Shown here in pieces: positions 19,021 through 26,970 of a DNA stretch of 40,173 nucleotides. The position numbers were made by a program, and so were the translations under genes. Positions within the stretch are counted from its first letter, which is position 1, and each line of letters starts with the position of its first letter. The stretch comes from Granulosicoccaceae bacterium (lineage in GTDB: Bacteria; Pseudomonadota; Gammaproteobacteria; Granulosicoccales; Granulosicoccaceae), in contig JAHDCO010000037.1 of assembly GCA_020629835.1 (NCBI GenBank), forward strand, positions 1 through 40,173. The letters run 5' to 3'. Below the pieces are notes generated by a model, which saw only the letters and a list, made by a program, of their open reading frames with translations, was not told where the DNA came from and searched no databases.

Positions 19021-19467
19021 GTGATTGATGACGTTCGCGAAATCGTTAAATATCTGCCGCATCGCTATCCGTTCTTAATGATAGACCGCGTACTGACGTT
19101 CGAAAAAGACGTGTCGTTAACCGCGCTTAAGAACGTCACCGCCAACGAACCTATCTTCACCGGTCATTTTCCCCAAGCGCCAATTTTTCCAGGGGTGTTA
19201 ATTCTTGAGGCCATGGCGCAGTCTTGCGCAATGTTGGCTTTTAAAAGTCAGGGTGGGTATCCCAGCGAGAAAACCTTGTATTTACTCGTAGGTATAGACG
19301 ACGCTCGCTTTAAGCAGCAGGTTATCCCCGGTGACCAGCTGCATTTTGCTGTTAAAACATTAAAAGTGCGGCGTGGTATATGGAAGTTTGAGGCGGTAGC
19401 AACCGTGGAAGATAACGTGGTGTGCACAGCAACAGTAATCATCGCTGAAAATGAAATAGACGATTGA
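19021..19467 (+). CDS. fabZ: 3-hydroxyacyl-[ACP] dehydratase FabZ
   Basis: A 148-residue hot-dog-fold enzyme that dehydrates beta-hydroxyacyl-ACP in fatty-acid elongation, competing with LpxA and LpxD for the same substrate pool. Motifs are YLPHRYPFLMIDRVL, the catalytic segment FTGHFPQAPIFPGVLILEAM (His and Glu), and VDDARFKQQV-type GIDDARFKQQVIPGDQL. GTG start with GGAGG at 19006-19010, 10 nt upstream. Its position between lpxD and lpxA is conserved across proteobacteria and balances membrane phospholipid with lipopolysaccharide. Confidence 0.97.
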   Translation: MIDDVREIVKYLPHRYPFLMIDRVLTFEKDVSLTALKNVTANEPIFTGHFPQAPIFPGVLILEAMAQSCAMLAFKSQGGYPSEKTLYLLVGIDDARFKQQVIPGDQLHFAVKTLKVRRGIWKFEAVATVEDNVVCTATVIIAENEIDD

Positions 19468-19479
19468 GTGGGCGCTTAG

Positions 19480-20250
19480 GTGATACACGAAACAGCGATA
19501 GTCGCGAGCACAGCCGCCATAGCTGAAGGGGTTGAAATAGGCCCTTATGCGGTGATTGGTGACCACGTAAAAATCGATACGGGCACCGTAATAGGCCCAC
19601 ATGTTGTGGTGAAAGGCCCCACCACGTTGGGCAAAAACAACCGTATCTTTCAGTTTGCTTCCATTGGCGAACAGCCGCAAGACTTAAAATACAACGATGA
19701 ACCCACTGAATTGATCATGGGTGACAACAACACCATCAGAGAATACGCCACGATTAACCGCGGTACGGTGGGCGGTGGTGGTGTGACTCGTATAGGCAAC
19801 AACAATTTATTGATGGCCTACATCCATGTGGCTCATGACTGCCAAATTGGCAATCACGTTGTGTTTTCAAACGGCGCTTCGCTCGCTGGTCATGTTGAAG
19901 TGGGCGACCACGCCATCCTGGCGGGGTTTGCTTTGGTGCATCAATTTTGTACGGTTGGCGAACACGCGTTTCTTGGGTTGAACTCAGTGGCCAATAGGGA
20001 TGTCGCGCCGTTTATGATCGCGGTGGGCAGCTACGCAACGGCACGCGGTATTAACAAAAATGGTTTACGTCGTCGCGGTTTCAGTGAAGAAACCATTCAA
20101 GCGTTGCATCATGCCTATATGACGCTCATTCGGCAGCGGGGTGATCGACAAGCGGCGTTAGACAGTCTCGATGAGGACGATAAGGCGGTACCTGAAGTAC
20201 AACGACTCATTGAATTTATTCAAGCCAGTGAACGTGGTGTTGTTCGTTAA
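19480..20250 (+). CDS. lpxA: UDP-N-acetylglucosamine acyltransferase LpxA
   Basis: A 256-residue trimeric enzyme for the first step of lipid A synthesis. Hexapeptide repeats form a left-handed beta-helix (residues 1-185), with substrate loop QDLKYNDEPTELIMGDNN and the catalytic His in IHVAHDCQIGN (His119 here). The helical C-terminus includes NGLRRRGFSEETIQALHHAY. It starts with GTG, the third GTG start in a row (lpxD, fabZ, lpxA). Only 4 nt separate its stop codon from that of the convergent BenE-family gene. The usual next gene, lpxB, is not downstream but lies about 1.2 kb away on the opposite strand. Confidence 0.97.
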   Translation: MIHETAIVASTAAIAEGVEIGPYAVIGDHVKIDTGTVIGPHVVVKGPTTLGKNNRIFQFASIGEQPQDLKYNDEPTELIMGDNNTIREYATINRGTVGGGGVTRIGNNNLLMAYIHVAHDCQIGNHVVFSNGASLAGHVEVGDHAILAGFALVHQFCTVGEHAFLGLNSVANRDVAPFMIAVGSYATARGINKNGLRRRGFSEETIQALHHAYMTLIRQRGDRQAALDSLDEDDKAVPEVQRLIEFIQASERGVVR

Positions 20251-20257
20251 CCGGTTA
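20248..20257. other. 10-bp palindrome containing both stop codons of convergent genes
   Basis: TAACCGGTTA is a perfect palindrome whose first three bases are the lpxA stop and whose last three are, on the other strand, the stop of the BenE-family gene. No longer hairpin or T-run is present, so convergent transcripts would overlap unless ended by Rho or by collision. Confidence 0.8.
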
Positions 20258-21430
20258 CGTCGCTGTTGAGCGTTGCAGAATGATCATCACCGCGCCCACC
20301 AACAATCCCCAGAACGCACCGGATACGCCCAGGATACTCACCCCAGAGGCTGCAAATAAAAAAGTCACAGCGGCAGCGGCTCGGGTTTTTTCGTCGCTGA
20401 AGGCAGCAACCGACGAGGCGGTAAACGCAGCGATCAAAGCTAAGCCAGCTACCGCTTCTACCAGTACCGTGGGTGCTAAGCTGACAAACGTTGTCGTCAC
20501 ACCGGCAAATACGCCCAAAACAATACTGCCGATGCCAAAAAAAACCGCAGCGACGTACCGTTGAGATTTATCACGTCCGCCTTCTTCGCTGGCCATCATC
20601 GCGGCAACAATCGCCGATAAATTAACGGCATGCGCACCTAACGTCGCCCCAGCGATACTAAATACACCGGTTGCCTTAATTAACGGAGCCGCAGGTGTTT
20701 CGTATTCATTGGCTTTTAGTACGGCCAAACCGGGGATATTCTGCGACGCCATGGTAACCACGAACAACGGAATCGCGATACCGATGATGGAGTCGATCGT
20801 GAACGTTGGCGCTGTGAACACCAATTGCGGCACTAAGCTTTGCGCTATCTGAGTTTTCCAGTCATCAGGAAAATCAACACCCAGGGTTACCACGGCCACA
20901 AACGCAAGCAGGGCGGCGGGTACCGCTAATACCTTGTTGAACCAACCGACGAATACCCACGCAGCGATTATCGGAACGCCTAACAGGGGATCAAAAGCGA
21001 TAGCGTTTACCGGTGCCAAACACAGGCTGATTAACACGCCACTAAGTAGTGCATTTGCCAGTGGCTTTGGAATGGCTTCAATCAACCGTGCGAGCGGCTT
21101 GAATACGGCTGCCAGAATCAGCAAAGCGCCGCAGACTAAAAACGCACCAACCGCCGTTGAGAATTGAGTGTCCTGTGCGGCTGCGGTAGCCAACAGTGCA
21201 GCACCCGGTGTTGACCAGGCAACCCCTACAGGCATACGAGTTTTTAAACTTAAGTAGATACTGCATGCACCCATAGACACGGCACCTACCATTAGCCCGG
21301 ATGCGGCCTGTGCATCTGTCGCACCCACACCACGTAACCCTTGCAGTACCACGGCAAACGAGGCTGCAAAACCAACAAATGCTGCAAGTAAACCGGAAAA
21401 GACCGACTTGGCATTAAGGTCACTTATCAC
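20255..21430 (-). CDS. BenE-family (benzoate/H+ symporter-like) membrane transporter
   Basis: A 391-residue polytopic inner-membrane protein with about 11-12 hydrophobic segments. Diagnostic stretches of the BenE family are VAWSTPGAALLATA, the Gly/Ala-rich N-terminal helix with LQGLRGVGATDAQAASGL, and VNLSAIVAAMMASEEGG near the middle of the second half. BenE proteins share the NCS2-like fold and take up benzoate with protons, but many members have no known substrate. No aromatic catabolism genes are next to it. Its ATG overlaps the end of lpxB (ATGA, 4 nt), so the two are translationally coupled. The shared transcript with lpxB is unusual and does not by itself show a functional link. Confidence 0.85.
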   Translation of the reverse strand: MISDLNAKSVFSGLLAAFVGFAASFAVVLQGLRGVGATDAQAASGLMVGAVSMGACSIYLSLKTRMPVGVAWSTPGAALLATAAAQDTQFSTAVGAFLVCGALLILAAVFKPLARLIEAIPKPLANALLSGVLISLCLAPVNAIAFDPLLGVPIIAAWVFVGWFNKVLAVPAALLAFVAVVTLGVDFPDDWKTQIAQSLVPQLVFTAPTFTIDSIIGIAIPLFVVTMASQNIPGLAVLKANEYETPAAPLIKATGVFSIAGATLGAHAVNLSAIVAAMMASEEGGRDKSQRYVAAVFFGIGSIVLGVFAGVTTTFVSLAPTVLVEAVAGLALIAAFTASSVAAFSDEKTRAAAAVTFLFAASGVSILGVSGAFWGLLVGAVMIILQRSTAT

Positions 21431-22572
21431 GGTTTTATCGTAAGCTGTCGAATCAGGGTAGCAACGTTGTTGGACGCGCCACCATCGCCCATCGTGACTT
21501 TCACTTCGGCCAGATCTTGCTGCATTTGTTGTCGATAGGCCGTATCGGTGAGTAAGCGATGCAGCTCTTTAGATAGGGCACTTTCGGTCGCGTTGTCCTG
21601 CACAAACTCTTGCACGATGCGTCGTTTTGCTACGATGTTGACCAAGCCGATATGATCGATCTTTATCATTCGGCTCATGATTTTGTAAGTCAGATTATTC
21701 ATGCGATACACAATCGCCATCGGTGTTCCCATCAGCGCGGTTTCCAACGTGGCGGTGCCTGACGCGGTAAGCGCCGCATCTGAGGCTCTCAATACCGGGC
21801 AAATGTTCCCCGCAATTAATGACACGGGTAACCCTGCTTCATCTACCAGCGCTTTAACGGCGGCTTGATCCAGTGAAGCCGCACAGGGAATGACAAACTG
21901 AACCGTGGGGATTGAATGGCGCAACGCTTTGGCGCCACGTAACATCACCGGTAAGTTACGGTGAAGCTCACCGTTGCGGCTACCGGGTAGAAGTGCAACC
22001 AGGTAGCCCTCGGGTGTTAGGTTGAGCTGCTGTTGTGCCTCTCGCTGGTTCCAATTGCAGTGAGCAGAATCAATGAGCGGGTGACCGACATAGCTCACCG
22101 GAACACCTGCGCCTTGATAAAAGTCTACTTCGAACGGAAAAATCACCGCCATGTGATCGATACGTTTAGCGATTTTTTTCACTCGCTTCGTACGCCAAGC
22201 CCAAACCTGAGGGCTGATATAAAACAAGATCGGAATATTAAGTTTGCGAACCCACCACGCAAGCTTTAAATTAAATTCCGGGTAATCAACCAAAACGATC
22301 AAGTCGGGTTTTTGTTTTTTTATCAAGCGCACTAAAAAATGCAAGCGCTTGTATAAAGCCGGAAGATTCTTCAGCACCTCGATCAGACCGATCACAGCAA
22401 GCTCGCGGCAATCCACGTGAATGGTGGTGCCAACTGCCTCAAGTTCACCTGCACCCATACCGAAGGCATCGAACTCAACGCCCTGGTTTTTTAACGCGGT
22501 TAAAGCGTGTGCAGCGTGCTGGTCCCCCGAGGCCTCTCCGGCTGACACCATAATGGAAAGCCGTTTTTCCAT
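21427..22572 (-). CDS. lpxB: Lipid-A-disaccharide synthase
   Basis: A 381-residue GT19 glycosyltransferase, membrane-associated, that joins 2,3-diacylglucosamine-1-P to UDP-2,3-diacylglucosamine. Motifs include MVSAGEASGDQHAAHAL at the N-terminus, VLVDYPEFNLKLA, FYISPQVWAWRTKRVKKI, FYQGAGVPVSYVGHPL, LLPGSRNGELHRNLPV and the C-terminal donor site TASGTATLETALMGTPMAIVY. Length equals the family. It starts 6 nt after the aminotransferase stop and overlaps the BenE-family gene by 4 nt, so all three are probably one unit. In most gammaproteobacteria it follows lpxA on the same strand; here it converges on it. Confidence 0.97.
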   Translation of the reverse strand: MEKRLSIMVSAGEASGDQHAAHALTALKNQGVEFDAFGMGAGELEAVGTTIHVDCRELAVIGLIEVLKNLPALYKRLHFLVRLIKKQKPDLIVLVDYPEFNLKLAWWVRKLNIPILFYISPQVWAWRTKRVKKIAKRIDHMAVIFPFEVDFYQGAGVPVSYVGHPLIDSAHCNWNQREAQQQLNLTPEGYLVALLPGSRNGELHRNLPVMLRGAKALRHSIPTVQFVIPCAASLDQAAVKALVDEAGLPVSLIAGNICPVLRASDAALTASGTATLETALMGTPMAIVYRMNNLTYKIMSRMIKIDHIGLVNIVAKRRIVQEFVQDNATESALSKELHRLLTDTAYRQQMQQDLAEVKVTMGDGGASNNVATLIRQLTIKP

Positions 22573-22578
22573 TGGATG

Positions 22579-23715
22579 CTAAGCGTTGTTAATGGCTTGT
22601 CTAACGACACCGGCGATGCGATCTACCGTGTCATTATGCAGTTCTGGAAAAATGGGCAATGACACACAGCGTTCGCTGTGTGATTCAGCAATAGGGCAAC
22701 TTGGTGTTGAGGTCATTTCATTCTGAATGGCCACTTGCTTGTGCAGCGGAATGGGGTAGTACACAGCCGATGCAATGTTTGCATCCTGCAAAGCCGCTTG
22801 TATCGGTTTTCGATAATCAGAAATTAGTGTGTATTGATGGAACACCGGTACGCTGGCTGTTTCTGACGCTGGTGCTTCCAGCAGCGGGAGCTGCACAGGC
22901 AAGTCCGCTAACTGTTCGTTGTACCGTGCCGCAACGCGACGACGTTCTTGGTTGTAGCGATCGATATGCGGAAGTTTTTGCCGCAGAATGGCCGCTTGCA
23001 TTTCATCAAGGCGACTGTTGTAACCCACCACCGAATGCACGTAGCGCTCTTTGCTGCCGTGCGCGCGGTACATTCGTAAATCGGCTGCCAACTCATCACT
23101 ATTTGTGGTGACCATACCGCCGTCGCCGAAAGCACCCAGATTCTTACTTGGGAAAAAACTGAAGCAGCCGATGTCGCCTAGGGAACCGGTTTGAGCGTTA
23201 TTGGATGTGGCGCCAAAGCTTTGGGCACAGTCTTCAATGATGTGTAAGTTGTGTTTCTGGGATAGGCTGACGAGTGGGGCCATATCGCATGGCATACCGA
23301 ATATATGCACGGGCACGATGGCTTTTGTTTTCGGCGTTAATGCCGCTTCAACCTGATCCACCGCCAAGTTGTAGGTGTGCGGATCGATGTCCACAAAGAC
23401 TGGAGTCGCACCTACGTACGCTATGGCTTCTGCGGTTGCGATGAAAGTAAATGGCGTAGTGATGACTTCATCACCGGGGCCCAATTTAAGTGCCAGCATA
23501 GCCAGGTGTAACGCGTCGGTACCGTTTGCACAACCGATGGCGTGCTTGACGCCTAAATACTCGGCACATTCGGATTCAAAGGCTTTGACGTTGCTGCCCA
23601 GGATAAACTGCGTGTTCTCTAAAACATCCGATAAGCTTTGATCAATATCTTGTTTAAGATCATGGTACTGCTTGCGCAAATCGACCATGGGAACCGCATT
23701 AGGCGCTGAGCTCAT
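22579..23715 (-). CDS. DegT/DnrJ/EryC1/StrS-family PLP sugar aminotransferase (WbpE/GnnB-like)
   Basis: A 378-residue aspartate-aminotransferase-fold enzyme of the nucleotide-sugar class. Residues in order: PMVDLRKQYHDLKQDI at the N-terminus, GCANGTDALHLAMLAL (phosphate cup), TTPFTFIATAEAI, VHIFGMPCDM, IIEDCAQSFGA (Asp pairing with the pyridine N), FFPSKNLGAFGDGG with the PLP-binding Lys191, and GYNSRLDEMQAAILR. Closest in pattern to 3-amino sugar transaminases such as WbpE (UDP-3-keto-GlcNAcA) or GnnB (UDP-3-keto-GlcNAc). Six nt before lpxB suggests a cell-surface sugar role. The annotated ATG abuts a hairpin and lacks a Shine-Dalgarno; Met10 (start 23688) is an alternative. Confidence 0.88.
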   Translation of the reverse strand: MSSAPNAVPMVDLRKQYHDLKQDIDQSLSDVLENTQFILGSNVKAFESECAEYLGVKHAIGCANGTDALHLAMLALKLGPGDEVITTPFTFIATAEAIAYVGATPVFVDIDPHTYNLAVDQVEAALTPKTKAIVPVHIFGMPCDMAPLVSLSQKHNLHIIEDCAQSFGATSNNAQTGSLGDIGCFSFFPSKNLGAFGDGGMVTTNSDELAADLRMYRAHGSKERYVHSVVGYNSRLDEMQAAILRQKLPHIDRYNQERRRVAARYNEQLADLPVQLPLLEAPASETASVPVFHQYTLISDYRKPIQAALQDANIASAVYYPIPLHKQVAIQNEMTSTPSCPIAESHSERCVSLPIFPELHNDTVDRIAGVVRQAINNA

Positions 23716-23746
23716 TGGGGGATCATCGTCAGGTTATGATCCCCCA
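23716..23746 (-). promoter_or_regulatory. 11-bp perfect hairpin directly abutting the aminotransferase start codon
   Basis: TGGGGGATCAT (23716-23726) and ATGATCCCCCA (23736-23746) form a perfect 11-bp stem with a 9-nt loop. On the minus strand it lies after the astacin stop (12 nt) and ends exactly at the ATG at 23715, leaving no room for a free Shine-Dalgarno. It is not followed by Ts, so it is not a typical terminator. It could stabilise the astacin 3' end or limit translation of the next gene. Confidence 0.75.
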
Positions 23747-23757
23747 TTGTAAGCGTT

Positions 23758-25356
23758 TTAGACTGGCTTAGCGCGCCGCCTTCGGACCGCTGACGTTAGC
23801 ATCAGGAACAAGACTAAGCTCCCCGGTAGCGAGACTGCACCACCCGAACTGGCGGAGGAGGCCACGTCTTTTTCCTTACTTTCCCCATCAGGAGCTGGCA
23901 CCTGTGCCATCGGGTTGCCGGTTTCAGCTGGCTCCGGCTCTGGCGTTGGCTCAGGTGTGGGTTCCGGCTCTGGCGCAGGGTCAGGGCTCTGCGGTTGATT
24001 TCCTGTGTTGTCCGCCGGTGGATCTTCTGTATCTGGGTTCGCAGCTCCGAGATCAGAGGGATCTTGCGTTGAATTATTCCCATCATTGGTATCCGAAGAG
24101 TTAATGGGTTGCGCAGATCCGTTACCCCCACTGCCATCGATCATGCCTTGTGCGGATGGCACGGGTGGTGGCGTGACGGTTTTGTTATGGCCGTTGTTGG
24201 TGTAATCGGTTTCGCGAGTTTTTGCTAGTAACTCGCCGGTTGTGATGCTAGCTGGTGTTCCATTCGCGTTTGCTACCACTGTGAAAAGGCTGGTTGCGCT
24301 AGCGTCTAGCGTGTCTCGGTTACAGGTCAACAAAGTGCCGTTGGATGTACATCCCCATCCTGAATTAGCTGACATGGATAGCCAGCTTGCGTCACCGCCT
24401 GTATCGAGCAGAAGCTTCAGACGGTGCGCACCCATATCGCCCTGATTGGTGATCTGAATGTCAGTGATTAACCGATCACCTTCTGTATCTTCAGTGACAC
24501 TTAGTGTCAGGGCTAGATCCGTTTCATATAAGGTGTTCGCACTTTGTATGTCTCGGTCACTTAGAGCGATTCGCTGACCGATATCAGAGCCATCGAGGAC
24601 ATTGATCGTAGCCTGGTTGCCAACACTGAAGAACGACTCTCCATAGTGCATGATGGAGCCATAATCGTATTCACCAAGCAACACGGTATTTGAATTTAAA
24701 ATATCGAAGTTAAATTCTTTACCGGGAACGATGTTGTCCCAAAGCACGGTAATGAAGTTATCTCGGTCATTCCGAGTGTGTTCGTGAAATAACCCAACCG
24801 CGTGTCCAATTTCATGGATGATGCTACCCACACCGCAGCTTGATGATATCCATAGTTCTTGCTCACCACCGCGCATGCCAACGTAAGACGCGCAGCCGTT
24901 ACTGGATTCGAATGTTACATAGTTGGGATAGTCAGCGCGATTTTCATCGGTCAGCTCAACCAGCGTTATAGATGAGTACTGATTCCAATGATCAACGGCC
25001 TGTTCGGCAAGGTCCTGCTCATTGGCTGAAATTCCTGCACTGAACTGATACGGAACTATGCCGTTGGGCCAGCGATCCAGCGTACGTGCTTGACCTAGTC
25101 CGCGTTTATAACTACCGAGAAGGTTACCTTGACTGTCTACACGGCCGAGCACCATGTCACCTTCAATGACAGCATGGCCGTGCACGATGTCGTATCCCGA
25201 TCCGGTTGAGGCGCTCTTGTTAGAGTCAACCGCATCGTTAAATAGGACTGAACCCGCCCGGGGGGCGAAAATTTCTTTATTCTCTGCGTTACCGACTGTT
25301 GAAATACTCACGCAGAGTATCGCGGCAATGGCCGCTGATTTAGAGTTGCGTTGCAT
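23758..25356 (-). CDS. Secreted astacin-family (M12A) zinc metalloprotease with GlyGly-CTERM-like tail
   Basis: A 532-residue exported protease. A Sec signal peptide (AAIAAILCVSISTVGNA) leads to a catalytic domain at about 90-280, opening with RWPNGIVPYQF. The extended zinc motif HEIGHAVGLFHEHTRNDRD has ligands His181, His185 and His191 with Glu182 as base; the Met-turn is SIMHYG (Met236, Tyr238). Residues 281-395 look like a beta-sandwich of the CARDB/DUF11 type. A low-complexity linker of Pro, Glu and Thr (about 400-495) follows. The C-terminus has SSGGAVSLPGS, a hydrophobic helix LVLFLMLTSAV and RRRRA, the GlyGly-CTERM layout used for rhombosortase sorting. It precedes the aminotransferase by 42 nt. 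The substrate is unknown. Confidence 0.92.
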   Translation of the reverse strand: MQRNSKSAAIAAILCVSISTVGNAENKEIFAPRAGSVLFNDAVDSNKSASTGSGYDIVHGHAVIEGDMVLGRVDSQGNLLGSYKRGLGQARTLDRWPNGIVPYQFSAGISANEQDLAEQAVDHWNQYSSITLVELTDENRADYPNYVTFESSNGCASYVGMRGGEQELWISSSCGVGSIIHEIGHAVGLFHEHTRNDRDNFITVLWDNIVPGKEFNFDILNSNTVLLGEYDYGSIMHYGESFFSVGNQATINVLDGSDIGQRIALSDRDIQSANTLYETDLALTLSVTEDTEGDRLITDIQITNQGDMGAHRLKLLLDTGGDASWLSMSANSGWGCTSNGTLLTCNRDTLDASATSLFTVVANANGTPASITTGELLAKTRETDYTNNGHNKTVTPPPVPSAQGMIDGSGGNGSAQPINSSDTNDGNNSTQDPSDLGAANPDTEDPPADNTGNQPQSPDPAPEPEPTPEPTPEPEPAETGNPMAQVPAPDGESKEKDVASSASSGGAVSLPGSLVLFLMLTSAVRRRRAKPV

Positions 25357-25395
25357 GACGTGCTCTTTGTTGTTTTTTTTATTGGCACTTTGTCT

Positions 25396-25414
25396 AGGGT
25401 AATTTAATCACCCT
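25396..25414. promoter_or_regulatory. AT-centred dyad upstream of the astacin gene, possible operator
   Basis: AGGGTAATTTAATCACCCT is a 19-bp dyad with one mismatched pair (A5/C13 within the inner 17-mer). It lies 40 bp upstream of the protease start codon, in the gap between it and the divergent MFS gene. The size and symmetry suit a dimeric regulator; none is encoded nearby. Confidence 0.4.
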
Positions 25415-25621
25415 TACACAGCGTATCGGTTGCGTTGGTAATGTATGAACAGCGCAATCAGGGTATCTGGGGCATAGGCCCGTTCACTTTGCTAACTGGC
25501 TTTCAGTTCCTGGACATACTTAGACACAATCGATACAACCGCCTTGTTGATCTTGTGATCTCCAGCACGATGCAGATCCGGTAAGATCGTGAAAGCGTTC
25601 CCAATAGCCCTGAGACTTCTC

Positions 25622-26848
25622 ATGAATTCCACCGTATCGCAACCGTCGTCCTGGAGAACACCCGCGATGGTGTTGATCGCGGGCAGCCTGATATCACTCA
25701 TCGGCTTCGGAGCTCGGTCTTCACTGGGGTTGTTTGTAGCGCCCATGGGAGAATCTGGCTGGTCATTGTCTGGGTTGGCTCTGGCGCTGGCTGTTCAGAA
25801 CTTGTTCTGGGGTTTAGGACTGCCGATAGCCGGCGCACTGGCGGATAAGTTCGGCGCTCGGCCGGTCATTATCGCCGGTGCGTTGGTTTATGGCCTGGGC
25901 CTTTACGGTATGGGAATCGTTGATAGCGATTCTATGATGGTGTTGTTTGCGGGTGTTCTGGCAGGCACCGGTATCGCGTTTTCAGCTTTTTCGATTGCCA
26001 TGGCGGCAATGGTTAAAGTGGTTGGCCCCGAGAAGCGGTCAATGACGCTTGGGTTGGGCACCGCCGCGGGCTCGGCAGGGCAAGTGCTGTTTTCGCCGCT
26101 CGCGTTGTATTTCATTGAATCGTTGGGGTGGGCTGATGCCCTGGTGGCCTTAGCGCTGGCGGTGGGTTTTCTAATACCTCTGGCGTTTATTTTGCCAAAA
26201 AGTGCCGGTCCTTCAGGACGAGCGGTTGTAGAACAAACCATCGGAGAAGCCTTGTCAGAGGCGTTAGGGCACAGAGGGTACGTACTACTGACGGTTGGGT
26301 TTTTTGTCTGCGGTTTTCATGTGGCGTTCATCACGGTGCATTTTCCGCCTTATGTGGATTCGCTGGGCATATCGCCGCAAATTGGTGCGCTATCAATATC
26401 GTTGATTGGCTTGTTCAATATTGTCGGCGCGCTTGGCGCAGGGTATGTGGGTCAGCGCTTCAGCAAGAAGCGTGGGTTAAGCACCATTTACATGCTGCGT
26501 GCGGTGGCTATTTTGTGTTTGCTGCTTGCACCTAAAACAGAAACCAATTTGTTGATATTTGCATCGGTTATGGGATTGTTGTGGCTTTCTACCGTTCCAC
26601 TTACCACGGGCATCATTGCTCAAGTGTTTGGCGTTCGATATATGGCCACGTTATTTGGCATCGTATTTCTAAGTCATCAAATCGGTAGTTTTAGCGGCAT
26701 CTGGCTTGGCGGCTACCTTTATGAAACCACCGGCAGCTACGACGGTGTTTGGTGGGCGGCTGTGGTTTTGGGTGTGCTGTCCGCCATTGTTCACTGGCCC
26801 ATTGACGAGCGGCCTTTGGTGCGTGTAGCAACGCAAGCTACGACATAA
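25622..26848 (+). CDS. MFS transporter (monocarboxylate / oxalate-formate antiporter-like)
   Basis: A 408-residue, twelve-helix inner-membrane carrier. TM1 contains FGARSSLGLFVAPMGESGWS, the typical opening of the MFS group that includes oxalate/formate antiporters and monocarboxylate carriers. The loop 2-3 motif A variant is GALADKFGARPV, and a second version after TM8 reads GYVGQRFSKKRGL. The helices are rich in Gly and Ala. A GTG at 25589 would extend it by 11 residues. The ATG at 25622 with TGAGA at 25611-25615 is preferred and places a short polar tail before TM1. The substrate cannot be told. It is convergent with the GH20 gene and divergent from the protease gene. Confidence 0.88.
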   Translation: MNSTVSQPSSWRTPAMVLIAGSLISLIGFGARSSLGLFVAPMGESGWSLSGLALALAVQNLFWGLGLPIAGALADKFGARPVIIAGALVYGLGLYGMGIVDSDSMMVLFAGVLAGTGIAFSAFSIAMAAMVKVVGPEKRSMTLGLGTAAGSAGQVLFSPLALYFIESLGWADALVALALAVGFLIPLAFILPKSAGPSGRAVVEQTIGEALSEALGHRGYVLLTVGFFVCGFHVAFITVHFPPYVDSLGISPQIGALSISLIGLFNIVGALGAGYVGQRFSKKRGLSTIYMLRAVAILCLLLAPKTETNLLIFASVMGLLWLSTVPLTTGIIAQVFGVRYMATLFGIVFLSHQIGSFSGIWLGGYLYETTGSYDGVWWAAVVLGVLSAIVHWPIDERPLVRVATQATT

Positions 26849-26863
26849 ACGCCGCGAGGCGTT
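26848..26863. other. Short hairpin with GNRA-type loop after the MFS gene
   Basis: AACGCC (26848-26853) pairs with GGCGTT (26858-26863) around GCGA, a stable tetraloop class. It starts at the MFS stop codon. There is no U-run, so its role as a terminator is uncertain. The rest of the 122-nt convergent gap is GC-rich and holds no gene. Confidence 0.4.
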
Positions 26864-26970
26864 CGCCGGCAAGTGGGCTGACGAGTCTAAACGGGTGTTG
26901 TACGGAACGTTTCGCCGGAGCGGACTTTAATCGTCCACCCCGGCGTCGATCAGATCAGTGTAGGACTAAC

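Noticed and set aside
20255-21430. Reading the gene beside lpxB as a lipid A or lipopolysaccharide transporter
   Set aside because: The sequence pattern is BenE family, not MsbA, Lpt or flippase; proximity alone is not evidence.
25492-25746. 84-residue minus-strand frame with protein-like composition overlapping the MFS gene start
   Set aside because: Its first half is antisense to the MFS N-terminal helix, which has clear family resemblance. A shorter form from 25623 would be free of most of the overlap, but it has no recognisable family or ribosome site.
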